Shown here: positions 26,193 to 34,703 of the stretch, one piece after another
How the letters are laid out: each line of letters opens with the position of its first letter
Numbering within the stretch: position 1 is the first letter of the stretch
Origin: Paenisporosarcina macmurdoensis
Lineage (GTDB): Bacteria > Bacillota > Bacilli > Bacillales_A > Planococcaceae
Direction: 5' to 3'
Length of the DNA: 64,000 nt
Assembly: GCF_042658845.1 (NCBI RefSeq)
Contig: NZ_JBHSRI010000025.1
Coordinates: 682,001 to 746,000 of the forward strand
Translations under genes and position numbers: made by a program
Notes under the pieces: generated by a model
Seen by the model: only the letters and a program-made list of their open reading frames with translations
Databases searched by the model: none
What the model was told of the DNA's origin: nothing

Positions 26193-26442
26193 GTAAAAAA
26201 TCAGAATCAAAAATATAAAATAAGCTTTATAGGTGGATTATTTATGATGCAAAATGATGACTTATTAATTAGAGTGATGAACAATAATAACTAAGACATT
26301 ATGGTGAAGTCTGTGAACACAATCAGTTTTAAGTCAGGATTATCCCCTACACATATACAACTAAAGTGGACTAGTGTTTATTTGGTACATATAATGGAAT
26401 TACAGTAAGTGAAATATAGATTCTTAAAGGAGCATACAAGTA

Positions 26443-27462
26443 GTGGGTACAAATTCTAACATTAATGTAGCTGGACTAGATTTCACATGGGACTTGGAAC
26501 AAGGCCAATTTATTTTTGAAGGGCAAGACTCCGTTCTCTTCTGGATATCTACTGCTATGAGAGAGTTCTTCGATACCATTGAGGAAATTTCAGGTGAAGA
26601 AGCATCGAGTTTAGTTTTTGAAACAACCGGTTTTAGACAAGGGCTTGTGGTTGGAGAATACTTCGAGAAAATAAAAGATGTAAGTGTCTCTGAAGCGGCA
26701 GAGTTAATCACAAATACATATGCCTCAGCTGGATGGGGACGCACCTCCATTCATCACTTAGATTTCAACTCAAAAACATTAACGGCTCATCTGAAAGATA
26801 GTTGGGAACATAAAATTAACGTGGCACAAGGAAAAATTCAGGGAGGTAAATTCCTCGCTGCACATTACGCAGGCATTTTTTCAGGTCTATTCGGCACAAA
26901 TATTTGGTACAAAGTCGTTCAACAACAACTAGAAGGTCATGAATACAGCGTAATTGAGTATTTCCCTTCGGCTGTGACTGTTTCAGATAATATTCATCAA
27001 TTAGCAAGAAAAAAGGAATCAGAACTAATTTCCCATTTGGAAGCACTTGTAGAAGATAAAACAAGAGATTTAAAAGAGCTCATTCAAGAGCTTTCTTCAC
27101 CAATTATTCCAGTGTTAGAAGGGGTAGTTGTAGTCCCACTACTAGGGAAGTATGATGAAGAACGTTCTGAAGAACTCCTTATTAAGACGTTAAGCAATTT
27201 GCCAGCACATAAAGCAAAGTATTTAATACTAGACTTAACTGGACTCAATAAAGGTATCACCCAACATACAGTAAGCTTGATCGAAAAAATTGGTCTGGCA
27301 GCTACACTCATTGGAACGAAAACAATCATTGTAGGCATTTCTGGTGAATTAAGTCAGGTTATTATTCAGGCGGATATAGATTTAACGAAAATAGATTGTT
27401 TCCAAACGCTACAACACGGAATACATTATGCTTTAGCTCAGAGCGGACGAAGAATTATATAA
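26443..27462 (+). CDS. V4R-like sensor domain fused to an RsbR-type STAS domain
   Basis: A 339-residue protein. Residues 1-190 resemble the V4R/XylR-N sensor fold (GKFLAAHYAGIFSGLFGTN, then VVQQQLEGHEYSVIEYFPS), which binds small hydrophobic ligands or, in some members, heme. A helical linker (KESELISHLEALVEDKTRD) leads to a C-terminal STAS domain (IIPVLEGVVVVPLLGKYDEE, YLILDLTGLNKGITQHTVSL) close to RsbR/RsbS stressosome proteins. Thr in GITQHT fits the RsbT phosphorylation site. No kinase or phosphatase partner is adjacent. GTG start, AAAGGAG upstream. Confidence 0.8.
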   Translation: MGTNSNINVAGLDFTWDLEQGQFIFEGQDSVLFWISTAMREFFDTIEEISGEEASSLVFETTGFRQGLVVGEYFEKIKDVSVSEAAELITNTYASAGWGRTSIHHLDFNSKTLTAHLKDSWEHKINVAQGKIQGGKFLAAHYAGIFSGLFGTNIWYKVVQQQLEGHEYSVIEYFPSAVTVSDNIHQLARKKESELISHLEALVEDKTRDLKELIQELSSPIIPVLEGVVVVPLLGKYDEERSEELLIKTLSNLPAHKAKYLILDLTGLNKGITQHTVSLIEKIGLAATLIGTKTIIVGISGELSQVIIQADIDLTKIDCFQTLQHGIHYALAQSGRRII

Positions 27463-27502
27463 AAAAATAATGATGAGGGGCTATCTAATTAGCCCCTGAA
27501 AT

Positions 27503-27545
27503 AAAACAGGTGGAGAAAAACGAATCGTTTTCTCTACCTGTTTTT
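27503..27545 (+). terminator. Intrinsic terminator after the STAS gene
   Basis: AAAACAGGTGGAGAAAA pairs with TTTTCTCTACCTGTTTT. A shorter hairpin AGGGGCT/AGCCCCT precedes it at 27476-27497. Confidence 0.9.
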
Positions 27546-27614
27546 AATGGTAGTGTAGTAACTTGCATTTTACTGAAAGGCAATTTTTATATGCTTTTTC
27601 AGTACAGGCTGATT

Positions 27615-27735
27615 GGAATGGAGGCGGCGACTCCAGGGGGAACAGCACGAGCTGAAGACCCTGGACTGAGCGCCGCGAGGGAAGCGGCTGAAGCCGTGCC
27701 CCCCGGAAAGCGTCCGCTGCAATGGAAATCAGCTA
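27615..27735 (+). repeat. GC-rich dispersed repeat, copy 1
   Basis: A GC-rich island in AT-rich surroundings: GGCGGCGACTCCAGGGGGA, GAAGACCCTGGACTGAGCG, CGCGAGGGAAGCGGCTGAAG, GGAAAGCGTCCGCTG. It is palindromic overall. Elements of this type are common in Bacillaceae and Planococcaceae intergenic regions. Other copies here: 37960-38060 and 38195-38294 (minus). Confidence 0.85.
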
Positions 27736-27757
27736 CATCTTTTTAGAGAAGGACGTC

Positions 27758-27785
27758 TCGACACTCCAAGGAATTCATGTATAAT
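27758..27785 (+). promoter_or_regulatory. Promoter of the cobalamin transport operon
   Basis: TCGACA and TATAAT with a 16-bp spacer, directly ahead of the riboswitch aptamer. Confidence 0.6.
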
Positions 27786-27805
27786 AAAAAATGAATTACA
27801 TAGCT

Positions 27806-27990
27806 CTAACACGAAGGTGCTCTGCTTCAATCGCAGAGTTAAAAGGGAAGTCGGTTCAAATCCGACGCGGTCCCGCCACTGTATGTGAGGGGAAAGCGCA
27901 TCAAGTCACTGAAGCATTATGCTTTGGGAAGACGCGCCGCCCACTGATCACAAGCCAGGAGACCTGCCTACGTGCGAAACACCCGCAACC
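27806..27990 (+). ncRNA. Cobalamin (B12) riboswitch aptamer
   Basis: Contains the conserved blocks in order: AAGGTGC; AAAAGGGAAG; TCGGTTCAAATCCGACGCGG followed by TCCCGCCACTGTA (the B12 box core); AAGTCACTG; and CAGGAGACCTGCC closing the aptamer. In Firmicutes it lowers expression of B12 transport genes when adenosylcobalamin is bound. The downstream genes are B12 importers, in full agreement. Confidence 0.95.
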
Positions 27991-28056
27991 CTACGAGGAT
28001 AGGAATGGTGTGAATCAGCTCGTGCTCATTTAGCAAAAGCCTATATTCAACCAACC

Positions 28057-28086
28057 ATCTTCCGACTATACGCGGAGGATTTTTTT
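28057..28086 (+). terminator. Riboswitch expression-platform terminator
   Basis: ATCTTCCG pairs with CGGAGGAT around ACTATACG, followed by six T, between aptamer and btuF. It is the likely ligand-controlled switch. Confidence 0.8.
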
Positions 28087-28147
28087 GTGTCTAAAAAACT
28101 TTGTTTTGCGACACACAGATACACAATTGATCGAGGAGGAACACACA

Positions 28148-29113
28148 ATGAAAAAGATTTGGCAATTATGGATCGCAACAGCACTCGCTGCAATACTATT
28201 AACAGCGTGTGGGCAAGAAGAACATGGAGAAGATCACGCATCACCTGAAACTGAAGCAGGGAAAGAGACTGCACAATTCCCGATGACAGTTAAGGATGTC
28301 ACAGACAATGAAATCACATTGGAAGAAGCACCAAAAGCAATCGTTTCAATGATTCCAAGTAATACAGAAATATTGTATGCACTTGGCTTAGAGGAAGAAA
28401 TCGTGGGCGTTTCTGATTTCGATAATTACCCAGAAGAAGCTGCCTCAAAAGATAAGATTGGCGGCATGGAGTTTAATGTTGAGAAGATCATCAGTTTAAA
28501 TCCTGATTTAGTGTTGGCGCATGAATCTGCACTTGGCACTTGGGATCCAGGTTTAAAACAACTGAGAGATGCAGGCATAAAGGTTTATACGGTTGCAAAT
28601 GCTGAATCATTCGATTCAACGTATGAAACGATTGAAGATATTGGCAAGCTTACAGACAAGTCTGAGGAAGCAAGCGAGATTGTTGAAGAGATGAAAACAA
28701 CCGTGCAAGATGTACAAGATAAAGTGGCAACAGTTGATACGAAAAAGAATGTACTTGTTGAAATATCTCCAGAACCTGAAATTTATTCACCAGCAGGTAA
28801 AACGATGATGAACGAAATGTTGAATTTAATCAACGCTGAAAATTTAGTGGGTGATCTTGAGGGGTGGATTAAATTAGATCCTGAAGAAATCGTCAAACGA
28901 AATCCCGATGTCATCATTACAACATACGGAGCATACACACCGGATTCAACTAATATAGTTTTGAATCGCAATGGTTTTGCGGATGTGACAGCTGTTAAAA
29001 ATAAGGCAGTGGTAGACGTTGATGCGGATGTCACAGGTCGTATGGGTCCACGTCTTGCAGATGGACTTGAAGTATTAGCGAAAGCCATTTATCCAGAGGC
29101 TTTTGGTGAATAA
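28148..29113 (+). CDS. btuF: Vitamin B12 ABC transporter, substrate-binding lipoprotein
   Basis: A 321-residue lipoprotein with lipobox LTAC (Cys at about residue 19), followed by a Glu/His-rich linker and a type III binding-protein fold: KAIVSMIPSNTEILYALGLEEEIVGVSDF at the start of the first lobe and a long bridging helix (EEASEIVEEMKTTVQDVQ). ATG 28148 follows AGGAGGAA; the frame runs back to 28085 into the terminator and is not used. Riboswitch control and coupling to BtuC/BtuD set the substrate as a corrinoid. Confidence 0.92.
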   Translation: MKKIWQLWIATALAAILLTACGQEEHGEDHASPETEAGKETAQFPMTVKDVTDNEITLEEAPKAIVSMIPSNTEILYALGLEEEIVGVSDFDNYPEEAASKDKIGGMEFNVEKIISLNPDLVLAHESALGTWDPGLKQLRDAGIKVYTVANAESFDSTYETIEDIGKLTDKSEEASEIVEEMKTTVQDVQDKVATVDTKKNVLVEISPEPEIYSPAGKTMMNEMLNLINAENLVGDLEGWIKLDPEEIVKRNPDVIITTYGAYTPDSTNIVLNRNGFADVTAVKNKAVVDVDADVTGRMGPRLADGLEVLAKAIYPEAFGE

Positions 29114-30101
29114 AAGAGTCATTGCGTACGTTGTGTCCATCGTCTTCCTTATCGTGTCAATCGGTTTCGGTGTGACGATTGGCACGGTGTCCATACCCAT
29201 CTCCACTTTGTGGAATGGACAAGGAGACGCAAGCGCAGCAAATATTTTGTGGAATATTCGTATGCCTCGTGTGGTACTTGCTGGATTAGTAGGAGCTTCA
29301 CTAGCTATTGCGGGTGCATCGTTTCAAGGGTTACTGAAAAATCCTCTTGCGGACCCCTATACGCTAGGCATCTCTTCAGGTGCTTCAGTAGGAGCCGTTG
29401 TCACGTTGTTTTTTGGAATCTCCATTCCTGTTTTAGGAATGTTTACTTTACCTGTCTTTAGCATGATTGGTGCATTCGCAACGATGATTGGCGTAATGGG
29501 GTTTGCAAAACTCGTCGATCGCTCGATGAAAATGGAAACCATCATCTTAACAGGGATTGTTTTTAGTTCATTTCTAGGTTCCATCATTTCACTGATGATT
29601 GCTTTAACAGGTGAGGAACTTCGACAAATTATCGGTTGGTTGCTTGGAAGTGTTTCCATGCGTGGATGGGACTACGTAAATATGGCCCTGCCATTCATCA
29701 TCATTGGAACTTTCTTAATGTGGCTGAACAGACGTGAACTAAACGCCATGTTATTCGGTGAAGAGCGTGCGAAGCATTTAGGTGTTAATATTAAAAAACG
29801 AAAAATGATGATTTTAGTTGGAGGCTCTATGGTAACAGGCGCAGCAGTTGCAGTGTCTGGAACCATTGGCTTTGTTGGACTCGTTGTCCCACATATGGTT
29901 CGTTTATTATGGGGAGCAGATCATCGCCATGTTCTTCCGTTATCATTTATTAATGGCGCTACATTACTCATTATCTGTGACCTTGTGTCACGCACGATCA
30001 TTGCGCCAACTGAACTACCAATCGGTGTCATCACTGCATTCATCGGAGCTCCAGTATTTGCTTTTATTTTCTTTAGACAACGAAGAACGGGAGGGATGTA
30101 A
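29106..30101 (+). CDS. btuC: Vitamin B12 ABC transporter, permease
   Basis: A 331-residue FecCD-family permease with about ten membrane helices. Landmarks: RMPRVVLAGLVGASLAIAGASFQGLLKNPLADPYTLGIS near the N-terminus and GTIGFVGLVVPHMVRLLWGADHR for the ATPase contact loop (coupling helix). The start (TTG 29103 or GTG 29106) overlaps the end of btuF; GTG is preferred by spacing from AGAGG. It forms the channel of the BtuCDF importer. Confidence 0.93.
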   Translation: MNKRVIAYVVSIVFLIVSIGFGVTIGTVSIPISTLWNGQGDASAANILWNIRMPRVVLAGLVGASLAIAGASFQGLLKNPLADPYTLGISSGASVGAVVTLFFGISIPVLGMFTLPVFSMIGAFATMIGVMGFAKLVDRSMKMETIILTGIVFSSFLGSIISLMIALTGEELRQIIGWLLGSVSMRGWDYVNMALPFIIIGTFLMWLNRRELNAMLFGEERAKHLGVNIKKRKMMILVGGSMVTGAAVAVSGTIGFVGLVVPHMVRLLWGADHRHVLPLSFINGATLLIICDLVSRTIIAPTELPIGVITAFIGAPVFAFIFFRQRRTGGM

Positions 30102-30102
30102 G

Positions 30103-31560
30103 ATGTTGCAAGTGACTCATTTATCAGGCGGCTATCATGAAGTCCCAATTGTTAAAGACGTTTCGTTTGAAGTGAAAAAAGGTGAAATGCTTGGAATTCT
30201 TGGGCCGAATGGGAGCGGGAAATCCACACTTCTTAAAATTATTAGTGGGATTTTACCTGCACTCACGGGTACCGTGAACTTAAAAGGGGACCACATCCTA
30301 TCGTTTTCAACAAAAGACCTTGCCAAACAAATGGCCGTATTGCCTCAACTTCACGCTCATGCATTCACACATAATGTCCGTGAAACAGTGTCATTAGGTA
30401 GATACCCACATCAAACTGGTTGGTTTTCATCGTGGTCTATGGAAGATGAAAAAGCTGTCGTTGAAGCAATGAAGTTAACCGGTATTTCACAATACGAAAA
30501 TACATCTCTCGACCAACTTTCAGGTGGCGAACAACAACGTGTCTTTGTGGCACAAGCATTAGCACAACAAGCGCCACTTCTATTGTTGGACGAACCGACT
30601 AACCATCTCGACATCGCCCATCAAACACAATTGCTCGATACCATCAAAAAACAATGCATCGAACATGACATGACCGTAATCTCTGTATTCCACGATATCA
30701 ATCTCGCATCTATCTATTGTGACCGACTATTGCTAATGGAAAACGGAACGATCAAACATCTAGGCGAACCACATGCCGTCATAAAAGAGCAACAAATTCA
30801 AAACGTTTATAAGGCACGTGTCAGTACTCATCCACACCCTGAACAACCGAAACCACAAATTACATTAATGCCAACGGTGCAAAATCGCCCAACCAATTTG
30901 TTGGTAAATAAAACACACTTCCGTATTACTGATCAATTCGTTTTACTGCAAACGGAACAGCCACTAAAAACCGCATCATCCGCTGTGGTGAATGCAGGTT
31001 CTGGATGGTATCGAACATTTATCAACCGATGTGTGCCACGTACATATAATCATGAAAACATTACATTTGAAATGTTCGAATACTTGCAAACTAATGGCTT
31101 CACCGCAACCGACACAGTCGGCATGATGACCGCTATTGACCCTAGAAATGTAGAGATTGCAGATTACCAAACCTCATTTGGCAGCATCACTATCGCAGTA
31201 ACTGCAGGTGTAGGAAACGCGATCGACGTTTCTAAATCTTTCGAACAAGACCGCCAAGCACCTTTAGGCACTATTAACACATGGATCATTATTAATGGCA
31301 TTCTATCGGAAGAAGCATTTATCCAAGCCATGATTACGGCAACAGAAGCAAAAACGAAAGCACTATTCGATCAACAAGTGTTGGATCCATTTACCGGGAC
31401 GCTCGCTACAGGTACGCCAACTGATAGCCTGCTCGTAGCCTCCACACAACAAGGACAATTTCTTCAATACGCTGGCCCTGTACACGATCTGGGGAAAATC
31501 ATCGGCCGTGGCGTCTACGAATGCACAGTAAAAGCTATTAAGAAAACATCATCAAGCTAA
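30103..31560 (+). CDS. btuD: B12 transporter ATPase fused to adenosylcobinamide amidohydrolase (BtuD-CbiZ)
   Basis: A 485-residue fusion. Residues 1-250 are an ABC ATPase: Walker A GPNGSGKST, signature LSGGEQQR, Walker B LLLLDEPTNHLD, H-loop SVFHDIN. Residues about 290-480 are CbiZ (VNAGSGWYRTFINR, AVTAGVGNAIDVSK, LATGTPTDSLLVASTQ), which cleaves the aminopropanol tail of adenosylcobinamide so that imported precursors can be rebuilt. The same fusion occurs in B. subtilis YvrA. ATG 30103 has GGGAGGGATG upstream; the longer frame from 29848 overlaps btuC. Confidence 0.93.
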   Translation: MLQVTHLSGGYHEVPIVKDVSFEVKKGEMLGILGPNGSGKSTLLKIISGILPALTGTVNLKGDHILSFSTKDLAKQMAVLPQLHAHAFTHNVRETVSLGRYPHQTGWFSSWSMEDEKAVVEAMKLTGISQYENTSLDQLSGGEQQRVFVAQALAQQAPLLLLDEPTNHLDIAHQTQLLDTIKKQCIEHDMTVISVFHDINLASIYCDRLLLMENGTIKHLGEPHAVIKEQQIQNVYKARVSTHPHPEQPKPQITLMPTVQNRPTNLLVNKTHFRITDQFVLLQTEQPLKTASSAVVNAGSGWYRTFINRCVPRTYNHENITFEMFEYLQTNGFTATDTVGMMTAIDPRNVEIADYQTSFGSITIAVTAGVGNAIDVSKSFEQDRQAPLGTINTWIIINGILSEEAFIQAMITATEAKTKALFDQQVLDPFTGTLATGTPTDSLLVASTQQGQFLQYAGPVHDLGKIIGRGVYECTVKAIKKTSSS

Positions 31561-31632
31561 AGAGGTGCTAAGCACTTTCGGTTAGTGAGACAAAAACGTC
31601 TTGCAAACTTGAAAGAGGCTGGCACTTTTTTG

Positions 31633-31751
31633 GTTTATTCCCTTTCATTTTGATTTATTCCCTTTCCGGAGGTCTTTATTCCCTTTCGCAACCGTTTTAT
31701 TCCCTTTCAAATTGATTTATTCCCCTTCAACTGTGGTTTATTCCCTTTCAC
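31633..31751 (-). repeat. 21-bp periodic array, GGGAATAAA family, reverse orientation (6 units)
   Basis: Six TTTATTCCC(T/C)TTC motifs at steps of 20-21 bp, i.e. GAAAGGGAATAAA on the minus strand. Same family as 16126-16242 but with different spacers. It follows the BtuD-CbiZ gene. Confidence 0.9.
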
Positions 31752-31767
31752 CCAAATTCTCCCACAA

Positions 31768-31815
31768 AAACACCCCTCAAAACGAAGTGTGAGGGGGCCA
31801 ATTAGTTTGGTTTTC
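31768..31815 (+). repeat. Dispersed repeat with GGGGGC hairpin, copy 2
   Basis: CACCCCTC...GAGGGGG hairpin followed by CCAATTAGTTTGGTTTT, matching 7694-7737 in the tail but with other stem bases. Confidence 0.7.
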
Positions 31816-31939
31816 GCTGCGCTGCTGTTTCAAATAAACCCTTTTAAAGAGAGGCTTTTCTGCAACTAGATGCAGTTAATTGATACTTTCAATTGAAAGT
31901 AACGATGCGCTAAAGTCTTTGAAATATAGATAGAAGGAA

Positions 31940-32015
31940 GAGGCCGAAATTTCATCTTCGGGCGAATATTTACTTAAAGAGAGCAACGATTCATTCGTAA
32001 ACCAAATCAAAACTG
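31940..32015 (+). repeat. Dispersed element with GGCCGAA hairpin, copy 1
   Basis: GAGGCCGAAATTTCATCTTCGGGCGAA followed by TATTTACTTAAAGAGAGC...TTCGTAAACCAAA. Other copies: 44617-44699, 49440-49521 (minus) and 49979-50066. Confidence 0.75.
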
Positions 32016-32063
32016 TTTGTCCCATCTAATAAAAACTCCAAAAAGTATTTCTACTATTTGCTA

Positions 32064-32092
32064 TTGACTGAATGCTCATTCAGTTTTAAACT
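32064..32092 (+). promoter_or_regulatory. Promoter with FadR-like operator ahead of the fadF-like gene
   Basis: TTGACT and TAAACT separated by exactly 17 bp. The near-palindrome ACTGAATGCTCATTCAGT (32067-32084) overlaps the -35 and fills the spacer, so a bound repressor would block polymerase. It resembles TGAATGA-type FadR sites of Bacillus. Confidence 0.75.
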
Positions 32093-32188
32093 TAAACTTA
32101 GCATCGACAACATACCATCTATCTACTAAACTGATGTTATTAGAATAATAACAAATTATATTTTTGACAAAGGAAAGGGGAGAGAGTG

Positions 32189-34333
32189 ATGAGCCCGCTT
32201 TTAATAGCAAACTGGGTCTTATTTTTAGTTGTAACCGCTTACGCAATTGGTCTTTTTACATATTTGTTGAAGACACGCTACGAATTCATCAAGCTCGGTA
32301 AGAAAGTAGAGTTTGAAGATAACTTCAAAGAGCGCATGCGTAAAATAATGGTGAATGTATTTGGACAAAAGAAATTATTGAAAGATAAGAAAAGTGGAAT
32401 CATCCATGTGATGTTCTTCTACGGATTCCTTTTAGTACAAGCTGGAGCAATCGATTTTATTTGGAAAGGGTTGAAACCAGGATCACATTTACCTTTAGGT
32501 CCATTGTATCCTGCGTTCACATTTTTCCAAGAAATCGTTACATTAACGATTCTAGTTGCGGTCGTGTGGGCATTCTACCGTCGTTACATTGAGAAGTTAG
32601 TGCGTTTAAAACGTGGATGGAAATCAGGTCTTGTCCTTGTATTCATCGGCGGTTTAATGGTTTCCGTATTAATCGGAAACGGGATGGGTATGATTTGGCA
32701 TGATCACGCAGCAACTTGGGCTGAACCAGTCGCATCTGCTGTAGCAACCATTTTCGGCTTCTTACCAGAAGCAGCAGCAATCACGATTTTCTATATCATG
32801 TGGTGGGCTCACTTACTATTCCTACTTACATTCTTGGTATACGTTCCACAATCGAAGCATTTCCACTTAATTACTGGACCTGTGAACACGTACTTCAACC
32901 GTACTGATAACGTTGGAAAGCTTCGCCCGATTAATTTCGAAGAAGCTGAAGATGAAGAATCGGAAGAAGAGGCAACATTCGGTATCGGTAAAATTCAAGA
33001 CTTTACACAAAAACAAATGATCGACTTATACGCTTGTGTAGAATGTGGACGTTGTACAAATATGTGTCCAGCAACGGGAACAGGAAAAATGCTGTCGCCG
33101 ATGGACTTAATTACAAAACTACGTAACCATTTAACCAATACAGGTGCAGTGCTTACTCAACAAAAACCATGGGTACCTGCTATGGCATTTGCGAATACGC
33201 AAGGAAATCAATTAGCAGTTGCGGCTCGTGTTGATGGGGCTGTTATCGAAGACATTTATAACCCAGCATTAATTGGTGAAGTTATTACAGAAGAAGAGCT
33301 TTGGGCATGTACGACTTGTCGTAACTGTGAAGATCAATGTCCAGTTATGATTGAGCACGTATCCCACATTATCGACCTTCGACGTTACTTAGTAATGACT
33401 GAAGGACGCATGAATCCGGATGCACAACGCGCGATGACAAACATCGAACGTCAAGGAAATCCATGGGGTCTGAACCGTAAAGAAAAAGAAAACTGGCGTG
33501 ACGAACGTCCAGATGTACACATTCCGACTGTTAAAGAAGTATCTAAAGCAGGAGAAGAATTTGAGTTCTTGTTCTGGGTTGGATCAATGGGTGCATTCGA
33601 TAGCCGTTCACAAAAAATTGCACTTGCCTTTGCAAGATTGATGAATGAAGCAGGCGTTAAGTTCGCTATTCTTGGGAATAAAGAAAAGAACTCTGGCGAC
33701 ACACCACGTCGTTTAGGTAATGAATTCTTGTTCCAAGAACTAGCCGCAGCAAATATTGCGGAGTTTGAAAAAGCCGGAGTAACGAAAATTGTTACGATTG
33801 ATCCGCATGCATATAACATTTTTAAAAATGAATACGATGATTTCGGTTGGAGCGGAGAAGTCTTGCACCATACTGAAATGCTCTTTGATTTAGTACAACA
33901 AGGTCGCTTGAAACCACAACATGCAATCAATGAAACGATCACGTTCCACGATTCATGTTACTTAGGTCGTTACAACGACGTGTACGATCCACCACGTGAA
34001 ATCTTGCGTGCCATCCCAGGCGTGAAGCTTGTGGAAATGGAACGTAACCGCGAAACGGGTATGTGCTGTGGAGCTGGTGGCGGAATGATGTGGATGGAAG
34101 AACATGTTGGAAATCGTGTGAACGTAGCGCGAACGGAGCAAGCAATTGCTGTCAATCCAACCATGATTTCATCAGGTTGTCCTTACTGCTTAACAATGCT
34201 GTCAGACGGTACGAAAGCGAAAGAAGTAGAAGAAACAATCGGTACTTACGACATCGCCGAACTACTAGAACGCTCAGTACTAGGGGATTACTTACCTCCA
34301 GTAGAAGAAGTAGAAGAACCAGTATTACAATAA
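32189..34333 (+). CDS. fadF: FadF-like membrane iron-sulfur oxidoreductase
   Basis: A 714-residue protein. The N-terminal third has about six membrane helices with heme-like His positions (NarI/HdrE type). Two ferredoxin clusters follow, CVECGRCTNMCPA and CTTCRNCEDQCPV (about residues 285 and 380), then two CCG domains (FHDSCYLGRYNDVYDPPR, GMCCGAGGGMMWMEEH). This is the architecture of B. subtilis FadF (YwjF), thought to pass electrons from acyl-CoA dehydrogenases or ETF to quinone. ATG 32189 or GTG 32186, GGAAAGGGGAG upstream. Confidence 0.9.
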   Translation: MSPLLIANWVLFLVVTAYAIGLFTYLLKTRYEFIKLGKKVEFEDNFKERMRKIMVNVFGQKKLLKDKKSGIIHVMFFYGFLLVQAGAIDFIWKGLKPGSHLPLGPLYPAFTFFQEIVTLTILVAVVWAFYRRYIEKLVRLKRGWKSGLVLVFIGGLMVSVLIGNGMGMIWHDHAATWAEPVASAVATIFGFLPEAAAITIFYIMWWAHLLFLLTFLVYVPQSKHFHLITGPVNTYFNRTDNVGKLRPINFEEAEDEESEEEATFGIGKIQDFTQKQMIDLYACVECGRCTNMCPATGTGKMLSPMDLITKLRNHLTNTGAVLTQQKPWVPAMAFANTQGNQLAVAARVDGAVIEDIYNPALIGEVITEEELWACTTCRNCEDQCPVMIEHVSHIIDLRRYLVMTEGRMNPDAQRAMTNIERQGNPWGLNRKEKENWRDERPDVHIPTVKEVSKAGEEFEFLFWVGSMGAFDSRSQKIALAFARLMNEAGVKFAILGNKEKNSGDTPRRLGNEFLFQELAAANIAEFEKAGVTKIVTIDPHAYNIFKNEYDDFGWSGEVLHHTEMLFDLVQQGRLKPQHAINETITFHDSCYLGRYNDVYDPPREILRAIPGVKLVEMERNRETGMCCGAGGGMMWMEEHVGNRVNVARTEQAIAVNPTMISSGCPYCLTMLSDGTKAKEVEETIGTYDIAELLERSVLGDYLPPVEEVEEPVLQ

Positions 34334-34438
34334 AGCACCACATTACCTCATTACAGTAGATTGATTAATACGCAAAAATTCGTTATAATAGATTTAATTG
34401 GGAAAGGGAGTCTTTGTACTCCCTTTTCTTTTGATGTT

Positions 34439-34467
34439 TTGTCGAGCGAGCGTTCAGTCAATAAAAA
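34439..34467 (+). promoter_or_regulatory. Possible promoter with diverged FadR-like operator ahead of the thiolase operon
   Basis: TTGTCG and TAAAAA with a 17-bp spacer containing GAGCGAGCGTTCA. On the other strand this is TGAACGCTCGCTCG, which aligns with TGAATGCTCATTCA at 32069 with transitions only. It sits at the same place relative to -35/-10. Confidence 0.45.
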
Positions 34468-34537
34468 AGACCACCGAAAGTGGACTATTTTATTTGCGAC
34501 GAATAACCGCAGGGAAAAATAGCAAAAAACACTCATT

Positions 34538-34592
34538 TGGTCGGAAAGTCATCAAAGTTGGTCGGAAACACTTCGCAAATGGTCGGAAACCA
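34538..34592 (+). repeat. 21-bp periodic array, GGTCGGAAA family (3 units)
   Basis: Three TGGTCGGAAA motifs at an exact 21-bp step, in the leader between the candidate promoter and the thiolase gene. Same family as 9078-9172. Confidence 0.88.
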
Positions 34593-34668
34593 AAAACAAG
34601 CCGATAAAAACACAATTTCGAACCAAACACACATATTAAATTATCCGAATTCTTAAAAAAGATAAAAC

Positions 34669-34682
34669 TGTAAGCGTATACA
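34669..34682. promoter_or_regulatory. cre-like catabolite response element
   Basis: TGTAAGCGTATACA matches the CcpA consensus TGWAANCGNTNWCA except for one base. It lies 21 bases ahead of the thiolase start; the B. subtilis mmg operon is also under CcpA control. Confidence 0.6.
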
Positions 34683-34703
34683 AAAATAGAGGAGGAAATA
34701 TTC

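Noticed and set aside
26244..26294. 16-codon frame MMQNDDLLIRVMNNNN after the HAD gene
   Set aside because: Has a plausible AGGTGG site but is too short to support; may be a remnant of a truncated gene.
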